Of a stretch of 64,000 bases of DNA, positions 32,319 through 40,394 are shown piece after piece. The position numbers were made by a program, and so were the translations under genes. Numbering within the stretch: position 1 is the stretch's first letter; each line of letters begins with the position of its first letter. The notes beneath the pieces are model-generated. The model saw nothing but the letters and a program-made list of their open reading frames with translations, was not told the origin of the DNA and made no database searches. The DNA comes from Nocardioides panacisoli (lineage in GTDB: Bacteria; Actinomycetota; Actinomycetes; Propionibacteriales; Nocardioidaceae), in the NCBI RefSeq assembly GCF_019448235.1, contig NZ_CP080409.1:434001-498000 (forward strand), in the 5' to 3' direction.

Positions 32319-33152
32319 ATGAATATGACGACATCAAAGTCGGCACGAGTGGTCGCGATCACCGGCGGAGCTCGAGGCATCGGCTTCCACACCGCCCGGG
32401 AGCTGATCGGGTGCGGGCACAAGGTGGCCATCGGCGACATCGACGAAGCCCAGCTCAAGATCGCTGCCGAAGAGCTCGGGATCGACGTCGCGGTCCGCCT
32501 GGACGTCACCGACCCCGCCTCCATCTCCTCCTTCCTCGACGTGACCGAGGAGGTCCTGGGCCCCCTCGACGTCCTCATCAACAACGCCGGAGTCATGCCG
32601 ACGGGACACGCACACGAGGAGACCGACGACGTCACCCGTCGGCAGGTCGAGATCAACGTGCTCGGTGTCATCTTCGGCACCAAGATCGCCCTGCAGCGGA
32701 TGCTGCCCCGCCGACAAGGGCACATCATCAACACCGCCTCCCTGGCTGGCGAGCTTCCCGTGCCGGGGCTGGCGACCTACTGCGGCACCAAGTTCGCAGT
32801 CATCGGTTTCACCGAAGCCGCCCGCTTGGAGTACCGCAGGTCGGGCGTCACCCTGTCGACCGTGCGACCCACCTTCACCAACACCGAACTCGTCTCGGGA
32901 ACGAGCGGAGCCAAGGGCATGCGCAACGCCGAGCCGCAGGAGATCGCGTTGGCGACCGCTGCGCTCATCGAGCGACCGCAGCCCTTCGTACGGGTGACAA
33001 GGGTCGCCGGGACGATGGTGGCAGCGATGAAGTTCGTGCCTGAAGGGGTCGCGACCCGGCTCGGGTCGATGCTCGGGACCGACACCGTGTTCCTCGAGCG
33101 CGTGGACACCGACGCTCGCCGGGCCTACACGGAGCGGATCGGACGCAGCTGA
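32319..33152 (+). CDS. Short-chain dehydrogenase/reductase
   Basis: 277 aa. TGGARGIG at residues 15-22 binds the NAD(P) cofactor, NNAG at 88-91, and the catalytic Ser141, Tyr154 and Lys158 (YCGTK) are all present. By context it may oxidise the alkanol from CYP153 to the aldehyde used by the upstream ALDH. The AGGAAG ribosome-binding site is 5 bp from ATG 32319; the start is 8 bp after the ALDH stop. It is the last gene of the catabolic operon, closed by a hairpin at 33168-33203. Confidence 0.9.
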   Translation: MNMTTSKSARVVAITGGARGIGFHTARELIGCGHKVAIGDIDEAQLKIAAEELGIDVAVRLDVTDPASISSFLDVTEEVLGPLDVLINNAGVMPTGHAHEETDDVTRRQVEINVLGVIFGTKIALQRMLPRRQGHIINTASLAGELPVPGLATYCGTKFAVIGFTEAARLEYRRSGVTLSTVRPTFTNTELVSGTSGAKGMRNAEPQEIALATAALIERPQPFVRVTRVAGTMVAAMKFVPEGVATRLGSMLGTDTVFLERVDTDARRAYTERIGRS

Positions 33153-33167
33153 TCCTTCTCACGACTC

Positions 33168-33203
33168 AGGGCCGCGGACGCTGCACAAGCGTTCGCGGCC
33201 CCT
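33168..33203. terminator. Terminator after the CYP153-ALDH-SDR operon
   Basis: Arms AGGGCCGCGGACGCT and AGCGTTCGCGGCCCCT pair over about 14 bp with a short loop, 16 bp after the SDR stop. The 226 bp that follow, up to the acyl-CoA dehydrogenase stop, show no gene. Confidence 0.75.
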
Positions 33204-33429
33204 GTCATCGCAGCTCCCGCCGGGGCCGTTGGTCGCGATGTTTCCCGTCATCGACGATGCCGTCGCATCCGCAGAGCCGATGGGAGGACGCGATGACGTT
33301 CGTCCGCCGGGAGTCGCCAAGGGTGCACTCTCCGATGAAGGGTGCGGACGTGACGATGTTCGCGACTCCCACCGGTCGAGCCGCATGCCGTCCGTCGATC
33401 CTGCTGGGGCATGGGCCGGGTGACCTGGC

Positions 33430-34578
33430 TCAGAGGGACCGGCTGATGATCTCCTTCATGATCTCGGAGCTGCCGGCATAGATCTGCGAGACGCGCATAT
33501 CGGCCCATACCCGGGCGATGGGGTACTCGTTCATGTAGCCGTACCCGCCGTGCAGCTGCAGACACGTGTCGGCCACCCGCTGGGCGCGCTCGGAGCACCA
33601 CAGCTTCACCATGGCAGCAGTGGGGATGTCCAGTTCCTCGCCGATGTGGAGCTGGATGCACTCGTCGACGAATGATCGGGCGACGCGAGCCTCGGTGGCA
33701 ACCTCCGCCATCTTGAACTTGGTGTTCTGGAACCCCCAGATCGGTCGTCCGAAGGCGCTGCGGTCGCGGACGTAGGCCAGTGTCTCGGCCAGGCAGAACT
33801 CCATGGCAGCGACATTCGAGACGGCGACCAGCAGCCGTTCTTGGGGGAGCTGCTGCATGAGCTGGACGAAGCCCTGCCCCTCGGTGAGACCGAGCAGGTT
33901 GGTGACCGGCACACGAGCATTGTCGAAGAAGAGCTCGGACGTGTCCTGCCCCTTCATGCCGATCTTGTCGAGCACCCGTCCGCGGGCGAATCCGTCGGTG
34001 CTCGTGGGCACCAGCATCAGCGAGATACCGGCGGCGCGGTCGTCCGGGTCGGTCTTGACCACGGTCAGCACCAGATCGGCCTGCGACCCGTTGGTGATGA
34101 ACGTCTTCGAGCCGCTGATGACGTACTCGTCGCCCTCACGTACCGCCTTGGTCTTGATGTTCTGCAGATCCGAGCCGGTGCCGGGCTCGGTCATCGCGAT
34201 CGCACCGACGACCTCGCCGGAAGCCATCTGCGGCAGCCACTGCTGCTTCTGCTCCTCGGTGCCGTAGGCGAGCAGGTAGTGAGCGACGATGCCGTTGTGC
34301 AGGGAGGCACCCCAGGAGCTGTCGCCGACCCGAGCCTGCTCCTCGATCAGGATGGCCTCGTGGGCGAAGGTGCCGCCACCGCCGCCGTACTCCTCGGGAA
34401 TGGACAAGCAGAGCAGACCGACGTCTCCTGCACGGTTCCACAGCTGCCTGTCGACGTGCTTGTCCGCGATGAATGTCTCGATATGCGGCTTGATCTCCTT
34501 CTCGCAGAACGTGCGCGCGAGGCCACGCACATCGTCGAGGTCGGCATCCATCCAAGGCGCGCGGCGGGTGGTCGTCAT
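33430..34578 (-). CDS. Acyl-CoA dehydrogenase, long-chain (LCAD-like) type
   Basis: 382 aa flavoenzyme that introduces the alpha-beta double bond in acyl-CoA, the first beta-oxidation step. Signatures: AIAMTEPGTGSDLQNIKT (flavin/substrate loop), KTFITNGSQAD, and LQLHGGYGYMNEYPIARVWADMRVSQIYAGSSEI. The usual catalytic Glu of the IYEGT position is Ala here. A Glu in FCLAETLAYVRDRSAFG fits the alternative base position of LCAD/isovaleryl-type enzymes. Start 34578 follows GGGAG. It is divergent from a TetR gene with a 17-bp palindrome in between. Confidence 0.92.
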   Translation of the reverse strand: MTTTRRAPWMDADLDDVRGLARTFCEKEIKPHIETFIADKHVDRQLWNRAGDVGLLCLSIPEEYGGGGGTFAHEAILIEEQARVGDSSWGASLHNGIVAHYLLAYGTEEQKQQWLPQMASGEVVGAIAMTEPGTGSDLQNIKTKAVREGDEYVISGSKTFITNGSQADLVLTVVKTDPDDRAAGISLMLVPTSTDGFARGRVLDKIGMKGQDTSELFFDNARVPVTNLLGLTEGQGFVQLMQQLPQERLLVAVSNVAAMEFCLAETLAYVRDRSAFGRPIWGFQNTKFKMAEVATEARVARSFVDECIQLHIGEELDIPTAAMVKLWCSERAQRVADTCLQLHGGYGYMNEYPIARVWADMRVSQIYAGSSEIMKEIISRSL

Positions 34579-34597
34579 CAGAAACTCCCAGGAGGTC

Positions 34598-34614
34598 GGG
34601 TACACGGTGTACCC
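34598..34614. promoter_or_regulatory. Palindromic operator between acyl-CoA dehydrogenase and TetR
   Basis: GGGTACACGGTGTACCC is a perfect palindrome with 8-bp arms around one central G. A weaker copy, GGGTACAAGGTGTTCC, lies near 34637-34652. Both are in the divergent intergenic region, as expected for a TetR operator controlling both genes. Confidence 0.75.
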
Positions 34615-34712
34615 ATCTGATCACGAAAGCCGGACTGGGTACAAGGTGTTCCATCGCGCGCGCGCTCGATGCCGGCCATCGGTGGGGTGGGCGCGCGGCC
34701 TAGGCTGGCCCC

Positions 34713-35390
34713 GTGGTCGAGGTAGGGCGATGGGTGGACTCCACGGTGCGGCGCCGCTCGTCGCGCGACGATGCGGTGCGCCTCCGGCGACGGCTCCAGA
34801 TCGCGGAGGCTGCCCTGGGGGTCGTCGACGAGATCGGCGCCGACGCCGGCACCGCTGTCATCGCGGAGCGGGCCGGGATCCCGCGGCCACACGTCTACCG
34901 CTACTTCGCCAGCCGAGAGGACCTGGACGGAGAAGTGGTCCGTCTCGCGGCCCAGCACCTCAACGATCGGCTCAGGCCGCACCTGACGAAGCGCGGGACG
35001 CCCCTACATGTCGTCGAGGGCCTGGTCCACGCCTGCGCGACCTGGGCCGATGCTCATCCCCACCTCTACCGCCTCTTGGCCGCGCGTGGACACAGTCGTA
35101 CCCTGCACCGAGCGCGCATGGGGCGCTCACGCCTGTTGGATGAAATTGCCGTCGCTGCTCGGGGCTACACCAACGCTGCCCCGAGCTCCTTCCCGGAAGG
35201 GATCCTGGTGGGCGTCATGGGAATGGTCGACGCCACCATCATCTGGTGGCTCGACCAGCGCGACGAGAGCTTGGACCTGATGGCGAGTCGCCTGTCCGGT
35301 CACGTCGTCCTTGTGCTCCAGGACGCCCTGGCCGCTCGAGGCATCGAACTGGATCTGAACGTCGAGCTGGAGCCATTTGTCCTCGAGTGA
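34713..35390 (+). CDS. TetR-family regulator of acyl-CoA metabolism
   Basis: 225 aa, GTG start. The HTH lies at about residues 45-75 (TAVIAERAGIPRPHVYRYFASREDLDGEVV). The C-terminal domain (HACATWADAHPHLYRLLAARG) is TetR-like. It is divergent from the acyl-CoA dehydrogenase with a perfect palindrome between, so it probably represses that gene and itself and responds to an acyl-CoA or acid. It converges with the thioesterase gene (stops 1 bp apart). Confidence 0.85.
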   Translation: MVEVGRWVDSTVRRRSSRDDAVRLRRRLQIAEAALGVVDEIGADAGTAVIAERAGIPRPHVYRYFASREDLDGEVVRLAAQHLNDRLRPHLTKRGTPLHVVEGLVHACATWADAHPHLYRLLAARGHSRTLHRARMGRSRLLDEIAVAARGYTNAAPSSFPEGILVGVMGMVDATIIWWLDQRDESLDLMASRLSGHVVLVLQDALAARGIELDLNVELEPFVLE

Positions 35391-35391
35391 G

Positions 35392-35961
35392 TCAATCGGA
35401 GGTCGTAGGGCTGCCCTGCTGGAAGTGCTCTACGTCGACGATGACGAACGTGGCATGCGCCGTTGCAACACGCTGCCCCCCGATCTGCGTCGCCCACGCG
35501 TCCACCTGGAGTCGCCGGCCTGCCTGCTCGCGGACTCGCGCCGTGAACTCGTAGTCCACGCCCAGCAGCACAGGACGGAGATACTCCACGGTCAGTGACC
35601 TGGTGACAGCGAGCTCGCCGACGCGGTAGAGCAGGAACCCGAAGAGGTCGTCGAAGGCCGCCGCGACCAGGCCGCCGTGAGTGATGCCCGGCGCGCCCTC
35701 TTGCCGCCGGTCGAAGCGATGGACGGCACTCACGCCGGCCTCGGTGGCATCGACCTCCAGAGCCAGGCCGGCCGGGTTCTCCTTCCCGCAGCCCGCGCAC
35801 GTGGGGGAGTGCGAGGGCAGCCGCCCGAGGGACGTCGGCTCCGGGCGCGCCATCGACCGGATCCAGGCATCCAGGGCCGAGGCCGGCTCGCCGGTGTCGA
35901 GCAACCTGTCGACCGGATCGACACGATCCGTCCCAGCAGCACCCTGCTGTGCGTCGGTCAT
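35392..35961 (-). CDS. PaaI-type hotdog thioesterase
   Basis: 189 aa. A Cys-rich lead CAGCGKENPAGLALEV (residues about 55-70) precedes the single hotdog domain with the HGG motif in GITHGGLVAAAFDDLFGFLLY. The domain continues to VATAHATFVIVDVEHF. It should hydrolyse acyl-CoA thioesters. The start at 35961 (MTDAQQG) is chosen because residues upstream are low-complexity and belong to the divergent promoter zone. Confidence 0.85.
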   Translation of the reverse strand: MTDAQQGAAGTDRVDPVDRLLDTGEPASALDAWIRSMARPEPTSLGRLPSHSPTCAGCGKENPAGLALEVDATEAGVSAVHRFDRRQEGAPGITHGGLVAAAFDDLFGFLLYRVGELAVTRSLTVEYLRPVLLGVDYEFTARVREQAGRRLQVDAWATQIGGQRVATAHATFVIVDVEHFQQGSPTTSD

Positions 35962-36040
35962 GAGGTCTCCTCGTTCGGGATGTCGGCCACGTGCGACATC
36001 AAGTGACTTTTTGTCTTCTAGTAAGACGAACGCTTCAGTT

Positions 36041-36760
36041 ATGTCTACAGTAGGTGTGGTGCGACCATTCACGAAGTTCCGCGACCGGCGTGGCGACCGG
36101 CGGGGGTTCGCGTGGTGGCTGGCGTTGGTGGTCTGCAAGCCGATCCTGGTGGCGCTGCGTCGGGCGGACTGGAGAGGTGTCGAGCGCCTCCCGCGGTCCG
36201 GGGGAGCGGTGCTGGCCGCCAACCATGTGTCGCACATCGATCCGCTGCTGGTCGCGGAGATGCTGCTGGCGCAGGATCGGGTGCCGCGCTTCCTGGCGAA
36301 GGACACCTTGTTCCGAGGACCTGTCCTGGGCTGGTGGTTCCGGGCTGCCGGGCATGTCAAGGTCGACCGCGCTGCCGGGCGTGCGGCGTACGACGACGCG
36401 GTGACGGCAGCCCGCGCGGGCTGCCTGCTCCTGGTGTATCCCGAGGCTTCGATCACCAAGCGGCCAGACGGTCTGCCGATGGCGATGAAGTCGGGCGCGG
36501 TGCGAATCGCCCTGGAAGCCTCGGTTCCGCTCGTGCCGGTGGCGCAGTGGGGCGCGCAAGAGATTCTTCCTGCCTACAGCGGCAGGCTGCGCTGGGGTCG
36601 GCGGCGGAGCGTCACTGTGTTGGTCGGCGAACCCATCCCGCTCCACGACCTACGAGACCTCGACCAGGCTCGCGCCGTGGAACTCGGTCGCATTCGCCTC
36701 GAAGAGAGGCTGACATCCATGGTGCGCGAGCTGAGCGGGACACTGCCCTCGCCGCAGTGA
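36041..36760 (+). CDS. 1-acyl-glycerol-3-phosphate acyltransferase family protein (PlsC-like)
   Basis: 239 aa. NHVSHIDP gives the HxxxxD catalytic motif, FLAKDTLFRGPVLGWWFR and VYPEASIT (EGxS-like) follow, and VAQWGAQEILP is a clade marker. It transfers an acyl chain to lysophosphatidate or a related acceptor at the membrane; an N-terminal hydrophobic stretch (WWLALVVCKPILVAL) supports membrane association. A chromosomal relative lies at 51732-52496 and shares the QWGAQEILP element. It is divergent from the thioesterase. Confidence 0.85.
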   Translation: MSTVGVVRPFTKFRDRRGDRRGFAWWLALVVCKPILVALRRADWRGVERLPRSGGAVLAANHVSHIDPLLVAEMLLAQDRVPRFLAKDTLFRGPVLGWWFRAAGHVKVDRAAGRAAYDDAVTAARAGCLLLVYPEASITKRPDGLPMAMKSGAVRIALEASVPLVPVAQWGAQEILPAYSGRLRWGRRRSVTVLVGEPIPLHDLRDLDQARAVELGRIRLEERLTSMVRELSGTLPSPQ

Positions 36761-36785
36761 GACGGCGGGCGCCTCGACGCCGTAC

Positions 36786-37460
36786 TCACGAGCGGAAAGA
36801 AGGATCCTCACGGCGCTGGCTGTCGTGGCCGCGAAGCATGGCGGGCCCGTAGGTGCTCCTCAGGGTCGCCATCAGCTCATCGAAGGGCAGGTCGAGGAAC
36901 GTGCCGCGCTCGCCTACGTACTCCATGTGACGTCGACCGGCACCGTCGGCGGCATGGAGCAACGCGTCCTGCGTCCCGTCGAACTCCAGCGGAGCCACAC
37001 CGAAGCGCTGACACAGCTCGGCGTTGAAAGCCGGCGACCCCTTGCGCCAGGCGCCGCCCACATAGACGCTGGTCCAGCCGTGGTAGACGAACCGATCGGT
37101 CCCCATCAGCTCCAGCAGTGCGGGACTGCTGAGGTGGTTCCGCACATCTGAGAAACCGAGCACTGCCGGGATCCCCGCCGCGCGCAGGCTCGCCGTGAGC
37201 AGCACCGCCTTGGGCACACACCAGGTGGGTCCGCCAGCCAAGATCGTGCTGGCCCGGTAATCCGATGGGTCCGCGGTGACGCTGTAGGGGTCGTAGCGCA
37301 AGCGGTCGCGAACCGCTGAGAACAGCAGGCGGATACGCTCGTGCGGATCCGTGACGCCTCTCAGGGTCGACTCGGTGAAGTCGCGGACATCGGGGTGGTC
37401 ACTGTTGACGAAGTGACTCGGTGCCAGAGCCTCCTGCGGGTCTCGTTCAATGCTGGTCAT
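36786..37460 (-). CDS. Transglutaminase-like (papain-fold) protein
   Basis: 224 aa. GPTWCVPKAVLLTASLRAAGIPAVLGFSDVRNH contains the conserved Cys at the start of a helix, and FVYHGWTSVYVGGAW supplies the His, as in bacterial transglutaminase-core proteins. A third catalytic Asp is less certain. These proteins act as proteases, amidases or acyl-transfer enzymes. The start overlaps the stop of the BtrH-like gene by 4 bp, so the two products probably work together. Confidence 0.8.
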   Translation of the reverse strand: MTSIERDPQEALAPSHFVNSDHPDVRDFTESTLRGVTDPHERIRLLFSAVRDRLRYDPYSVTADPSDYRASTILAGGPTWCVPKAVLLTASLRAAGIPAVLGFSDVRNHLSSPALLELMGTDRFVYHGWTSVYVGGAWRKGSPAFNAELCQRFGVAPLEFDGTQDALLHAADGAGRRHMEYVGERGTFLDLPFDELMATLRSTYGPAMLRGHDSQRREDPSFRS

Positions 37461-38533
37461 GCGTGGGCCCGCAGACCCTGAGGTGCGCCGGCGACCTCGA
37501 GGGCGATGACGAGGCCGCGCTCCAGCGAGGGGAGCGCGGCGGCTGCGACAGCGGCCTTCTCCAGGCGGTCACGCACGCTTCCCTCCGCGCGCGCCAGCGA
37601 AGCGACCAGGGACCACGTCTCGGCGCACGCGTGGGCGGCGACAGCGACCTCGCGCGCCCTCGCGTCCCCCGTCAGTCGGGCGATGTCCGCCGCACCGCTG
37701 GAGAGCAACCGACGGAAGAGGCCACCGCCCGTGCCGGCCTTCTCGACGAAGGCGCTGAATCCGTGGAGGACCAGGTCCAGGACGTCATCGGGGAAGACAT
37801 CTGGCCAGCATGCGATGTCCTCGGCGAAGAGGTCCACGGCGGCGAGTCCGGTGGCCCCGACCGCCGAGTCGCGACCGCTCACGATCGAAGGGCCGGTTGC
37901 GGTGGTCATCGCGACCGCCGCCTGGGCGAAGGCCTCTGACGCCACCTCCTTCAGGTCCGGCAGCCCATCAGGCCAGGAGATGTCGAAGTACGTGTGGCGT
38001 GTCGGGACCGGGAATCCCCGGGAGGACCGAGCCCTCGCCAATGCCGAGTACGGCACCAGCTGCACCTCGTCACGATCGTTGTCCACGACGTGGGCGAGCT
38101 GCTGTTCCTCGTCGTACCCGATCACCACGATGTCGTGACGGCTCATCTGTAGTCGGACGCGGAGGTAGGGAAGCTCTGCGATGTCGGCCCACACCAGGGC
38201 GGGACGTCCCTCGTCCACAGCGTCGCGCACCCAGCTCCAGCCCTCGAGCGGATCGTCAGTGGCGTGCACCGAGACGCTGGCCCCCAGGCGCTTGGGAAGA
38301 TCAGTCTCGAGATCGCCGCCGCGACCCACGAGGTAGACCGGCGGCATGAGGGTCGCGTCCCTCACGTACGAGAGGTCAAGAGATCCGCTCAGGGCAAAGA
38401 CCAGACCCTCGTCTGGAGGGCCGTCCCACCCAAGGCCTGCCCACTCGAGAAGATCTCGCATCGCTCCGGAACCGCAGTGCCCACCTCGGCGATGTGGGTA
38501 GTCAATCACGCGCGTGTCGCTCGGGTTCTCCAC
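37457..38533 (-). CDS. BtrH N-terminal / DUF4872-like protein
   Basis: 358 aa. The N-terminal half matches BtrH_N: GGHCGSGAMRDLLEWAGLGWDGPPDEGLVFALSGSLDLSY with Cys20 as the likely nucleophile, and MSRHDIVVIGYDEEQQLAHVVDND resembling a papain-like His/Asp region. The C-terminal half is helical (DUF4872 type). BtrH of butirosin synthesis transfers an acyl group from a carrier protein, so a thioester-using acyl transfer or amide hydrolysis is plausible. It is the first gene of a two-gene operon with the transglutaminase-like protein and is divergent from a TetR gene. Confidence 0.75.
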   Translation of the reverse strand: MENPSDTRVIDYPHRRGGHCGSGAMRDLLEWAGLGWDGPPDEGLVFALSGSLDLSYVRDATLMPPVYLVGRGGDLETDLPKRLGASVSVHATDDPLEGWSWVRDAVDEGRPALVWADIAELPYLRVRLQMSRHDIVVIGYDEEQQLAHVVDNDRDEVQLVPYSALARARSSRGFPVPTRHTYFDISWPDGLPDLKEVASEAFAQAAVAMTTATGPSIVSGRDSAVGATGLAAVDLFAEDIACWPDVFPDDVLDLVLHGFSAFVEKAGTGGGLFRRLLSSGAADIARLTGDARAREVAVAAHACAETWSLVASLARAEGSVRDRLEKAAVAAAALPSLERGLVIALEVAGAPQGLRAHA

Positions 38534-38544
38534 GAGACTCTCCA

Positions 38545-38568
38545 GACAAACAAAAGAAGGGTTTTGTC
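38545..38568. promoter_or_regulatory. Inverted repeat GACAAA-N12-TTTGTC, candidate TetR site
   Basis: It starts 12 bp upstream of the BtrH-like gene start. GACAAAC...TTTTGTC resembles a second repeat just before the divergent TetR start (38637-38659), suggesting both are bound by that regulator. Confidence 0.5.
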
Positions 38569-38636
38569 GTAATCATAGGCACCGCTGTGAATCCTGTCGC
38601 CCATGGCGTGCGTGTGAAGACATGAGTCCGCAGAGG

Positions 38637-38659
38637 GACAAACGAAGTAACCTGTTGTC
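38637..38659. promoter_or_regulatory. Inverted repeat GACAA-N13-TTGTC abutting the TetR start
   Basis: GACAAACGAAG...CTGTTGTC ends directly at the ATG of the TetR gene and shares its GACAAAC half with the repeat at 38545. Its position over the start region suggests autoregulation. Confidence 0.5.
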
Positions 38660-39283
38660 ATGGCTCCCCCGTCCATGCGCGAGCGCTACCGCGAGCATGT
38701 CCGCGCGACGGTGCTGGAGACCGCCCACGACCTCATCGCGGAGCGTGGGTGGGATCGCGTGCGCATGGGCGAGATCGCCGAGACGGTCGGCATCTCGCGC
38801 GCCCTGTTGTACAAGGAGTTCGGCGACAAGCCAGGCCTGGGGGAGGCCGTGGTGCTGCGTGAGGCGTCCCGCTTCATCGACGGTATCGAGGACGTTCTCG
38901 CCCACCATGGAGCCGACGCCGCCGCCGGACTCGCAGCCTCGGTGGAGTACGTGCTGCACGAGGCCGAGGACAGCACTCTGCTCAGAGCGGTCCTGATCGC
39001 CAACCGCGATGCTGCGCCCCTTGCGAACGGGATCCTGCCGCTGCTCACCACGTCCGCGCACTTGCTCGAGCTTGCCTCGCGTTCCCTGGCGAAATGGTTG
39101 ACGACTCGTGTCCCGGGCCTCAGCGGCGGCGAGGCCGCCGACGCCGCCGACGCGCTGGTCCGGCTCACCGTGAGCCACCTCGCCCTGCCCACGCTGTCTC
39201 GGGAAGACACCGCCCGCAAGATCACCGAGGTGGGCTTGCGGTACCTCGGACTCACAGCGCCGGAGCGGTCCGTGACGACCTGA
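38660..39283 (+). CDS. TetR-family regulator divergent from the BtrH-like operon
   Basis: 207 aa. The HTH is at about residues 28-58 (RVRMGEIAETVGISRALLYKEFGDKPGLGEAVV); the C-terminal domain is Ala/Leu-rich and TetR-like. It likely controls the BtrH-like/transglutaminase-like pair and itself through the GACAA-type repeats. No ribosome-binding site is visible before the ATG, so the mRNA may be leaderless. Confidence 0.85.
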   Translation: MAPPSMRERYREHVRATVLETAHDLIAERGWDRVRMGEIAETVGISRALLYKEFGDKPGLGEAVVLREASRFIDGIEDVLAHHGADAAAGLAASVEYVLHEAEDSTLLRAVLIANRDAAPLANGILPLLTTSAHLLELASRSLAKWLTTRVPGLSGGEAADAADALVRLTVSHLALPTLSREDTARKITEVGLRYLGLTAPERSVTT

Positions 39284-39300
39284 CGTGACTGGAGCGGGCC

Positions 39301-39700
39301 TTAGGTCGCGGGGTCAGCGGCGATCCCGAGCGCCAACATCCGGTGGATCGACTCCGACAGCGAGGACGCATCAAGGGACGCGGCCGGCCGTCACGCTCAG
39401 CCCGATCACCCTGACGGCTCCGAAGATGCTGGCGGCGACGGTGGTCGGATCATCGAAACGTCGAATCGAACCGTCCGCCACGCCCTGATCGAGGAGCTGC
39501 TGGATCGGGGTGAGAAATGGGGGCGTCGAGCGGAAGCGCCAGGTCGGGCAGGTGAGAGGCGGGGCACAGGTCGCCCACCAAGGCGCGCACAGGTGCGGAT
39601 GGTCGAGCATGACCGAGGCCTGCGCGGTGATCAAGGCGCCCAGTCGCTCCGATGCGGTCCCTCTTTCGGCCCTTGCCACAGCGACCGCACCCTCGGATGC
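39301..39700 (-). pseudogene. Truncated, frameshifted TetR gene
   Basis: The minus strand encodes pieces of a protein related to the TetR at 25626-26261: GAVAVARAERG...ITAQASVMLDHPHLC, then RALVGDLCPASHLPDLALPLD in another frame, then TPIQQLLDQGVADGSIRRFDDPTTVAASIFGAVRVIGLSVTAG in the first frame, then a last shift to LDASSLSESIHRMLALGI. The helix-turn-helix end is missing. At least three frame changes show it is dead. Confidence 0.8.
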
Positions 39701-40394
39701 ACGGGGTACCGATTTCGCCGACATGCCCAGTCGTCGTTCGCCGATGGCTACGCCGCCGCTTTCTGGGTGGCCTGCGCGGGGGCTCACTCTCGGCGCGATC
39801 GTGTATGTCCGTCTGACTTCTCCGCGAGTGGGCTCGGACGTTGACCTCGCGCCAGCTGCGGTACGGGGTGAGCGCCTATTACGGGCACCACAAATCAGCT
39901 GCCACCCAGCCGTGCTTCCGTCCCGATGACGTCGACGCTGAAGTCGTGGTCTACCGCAGCCACGGCGAGCTCGGCGAGTTCTCGGTTCTCGCGCGTCGTT
40001 CTGGCGTCGGCCGCAACCAGACACGTCTCTCGCGACTCCCAGTTCGAGTGCTGGTTCGGATCCGCCAGACCCCAGCAAGCGCAACGGCGCCGCCGAGTCT
40101 TCCCGCACCCTGGTGCGGCAACGAACGGAGACGGGCACCGAGAACGGAGTCCGAGCTTTACGCGAAGAAGTGACTACAGGTCGTAGTAGAGCTCGAACGG
40201 GTAGAGGGAGGCCGTTGGTATGACTGGCTGGCAGAGCAAGTGCGGTTCGGATGCCTGATCGCCGTCAAGGGCACAGATTGGCCTCACGAGATTCGAAAAC
40301 CGTCCGATTGTGTCAACGAGGTTCAACCCTCAAGATGCGGTCTGACCTGCGGTTTCATCGATGTTCATCATCGTCAACACACCCCTCGGGCGCT
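39701..40394. other. Right-end island DNA without recognisable genes
   Basis: 694 bp. Frames here give no recognisable protein. In the excised circle the segment next to 40394 would lie beside the integrase 3' end and would supply its last residues, with a TGA at 40357-40355 on the minus strand. Confidence 0.6.

Noticed and set aside
33229..33423. Short plus-strand frame between the SDR and the acyl-CoA dehydrogenase
   Set aside because: No relatives recognised, it lies after the operon terminator, and no ribosome-binding site is evident.
39841..40173. 110-codon plus-strand frame near the right end of the island
   Set aside because: No ribosome-binding site, no recognisable motif, and the lower-quality composition of a decayed region.
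40174..40212. Minus-strand YPFELYYDL followed by a stop, like the end of glutamine synthetase
   Set aside because: Nine residues only, with no supporting upstream homology; treated as chance or an unprovable remnant.
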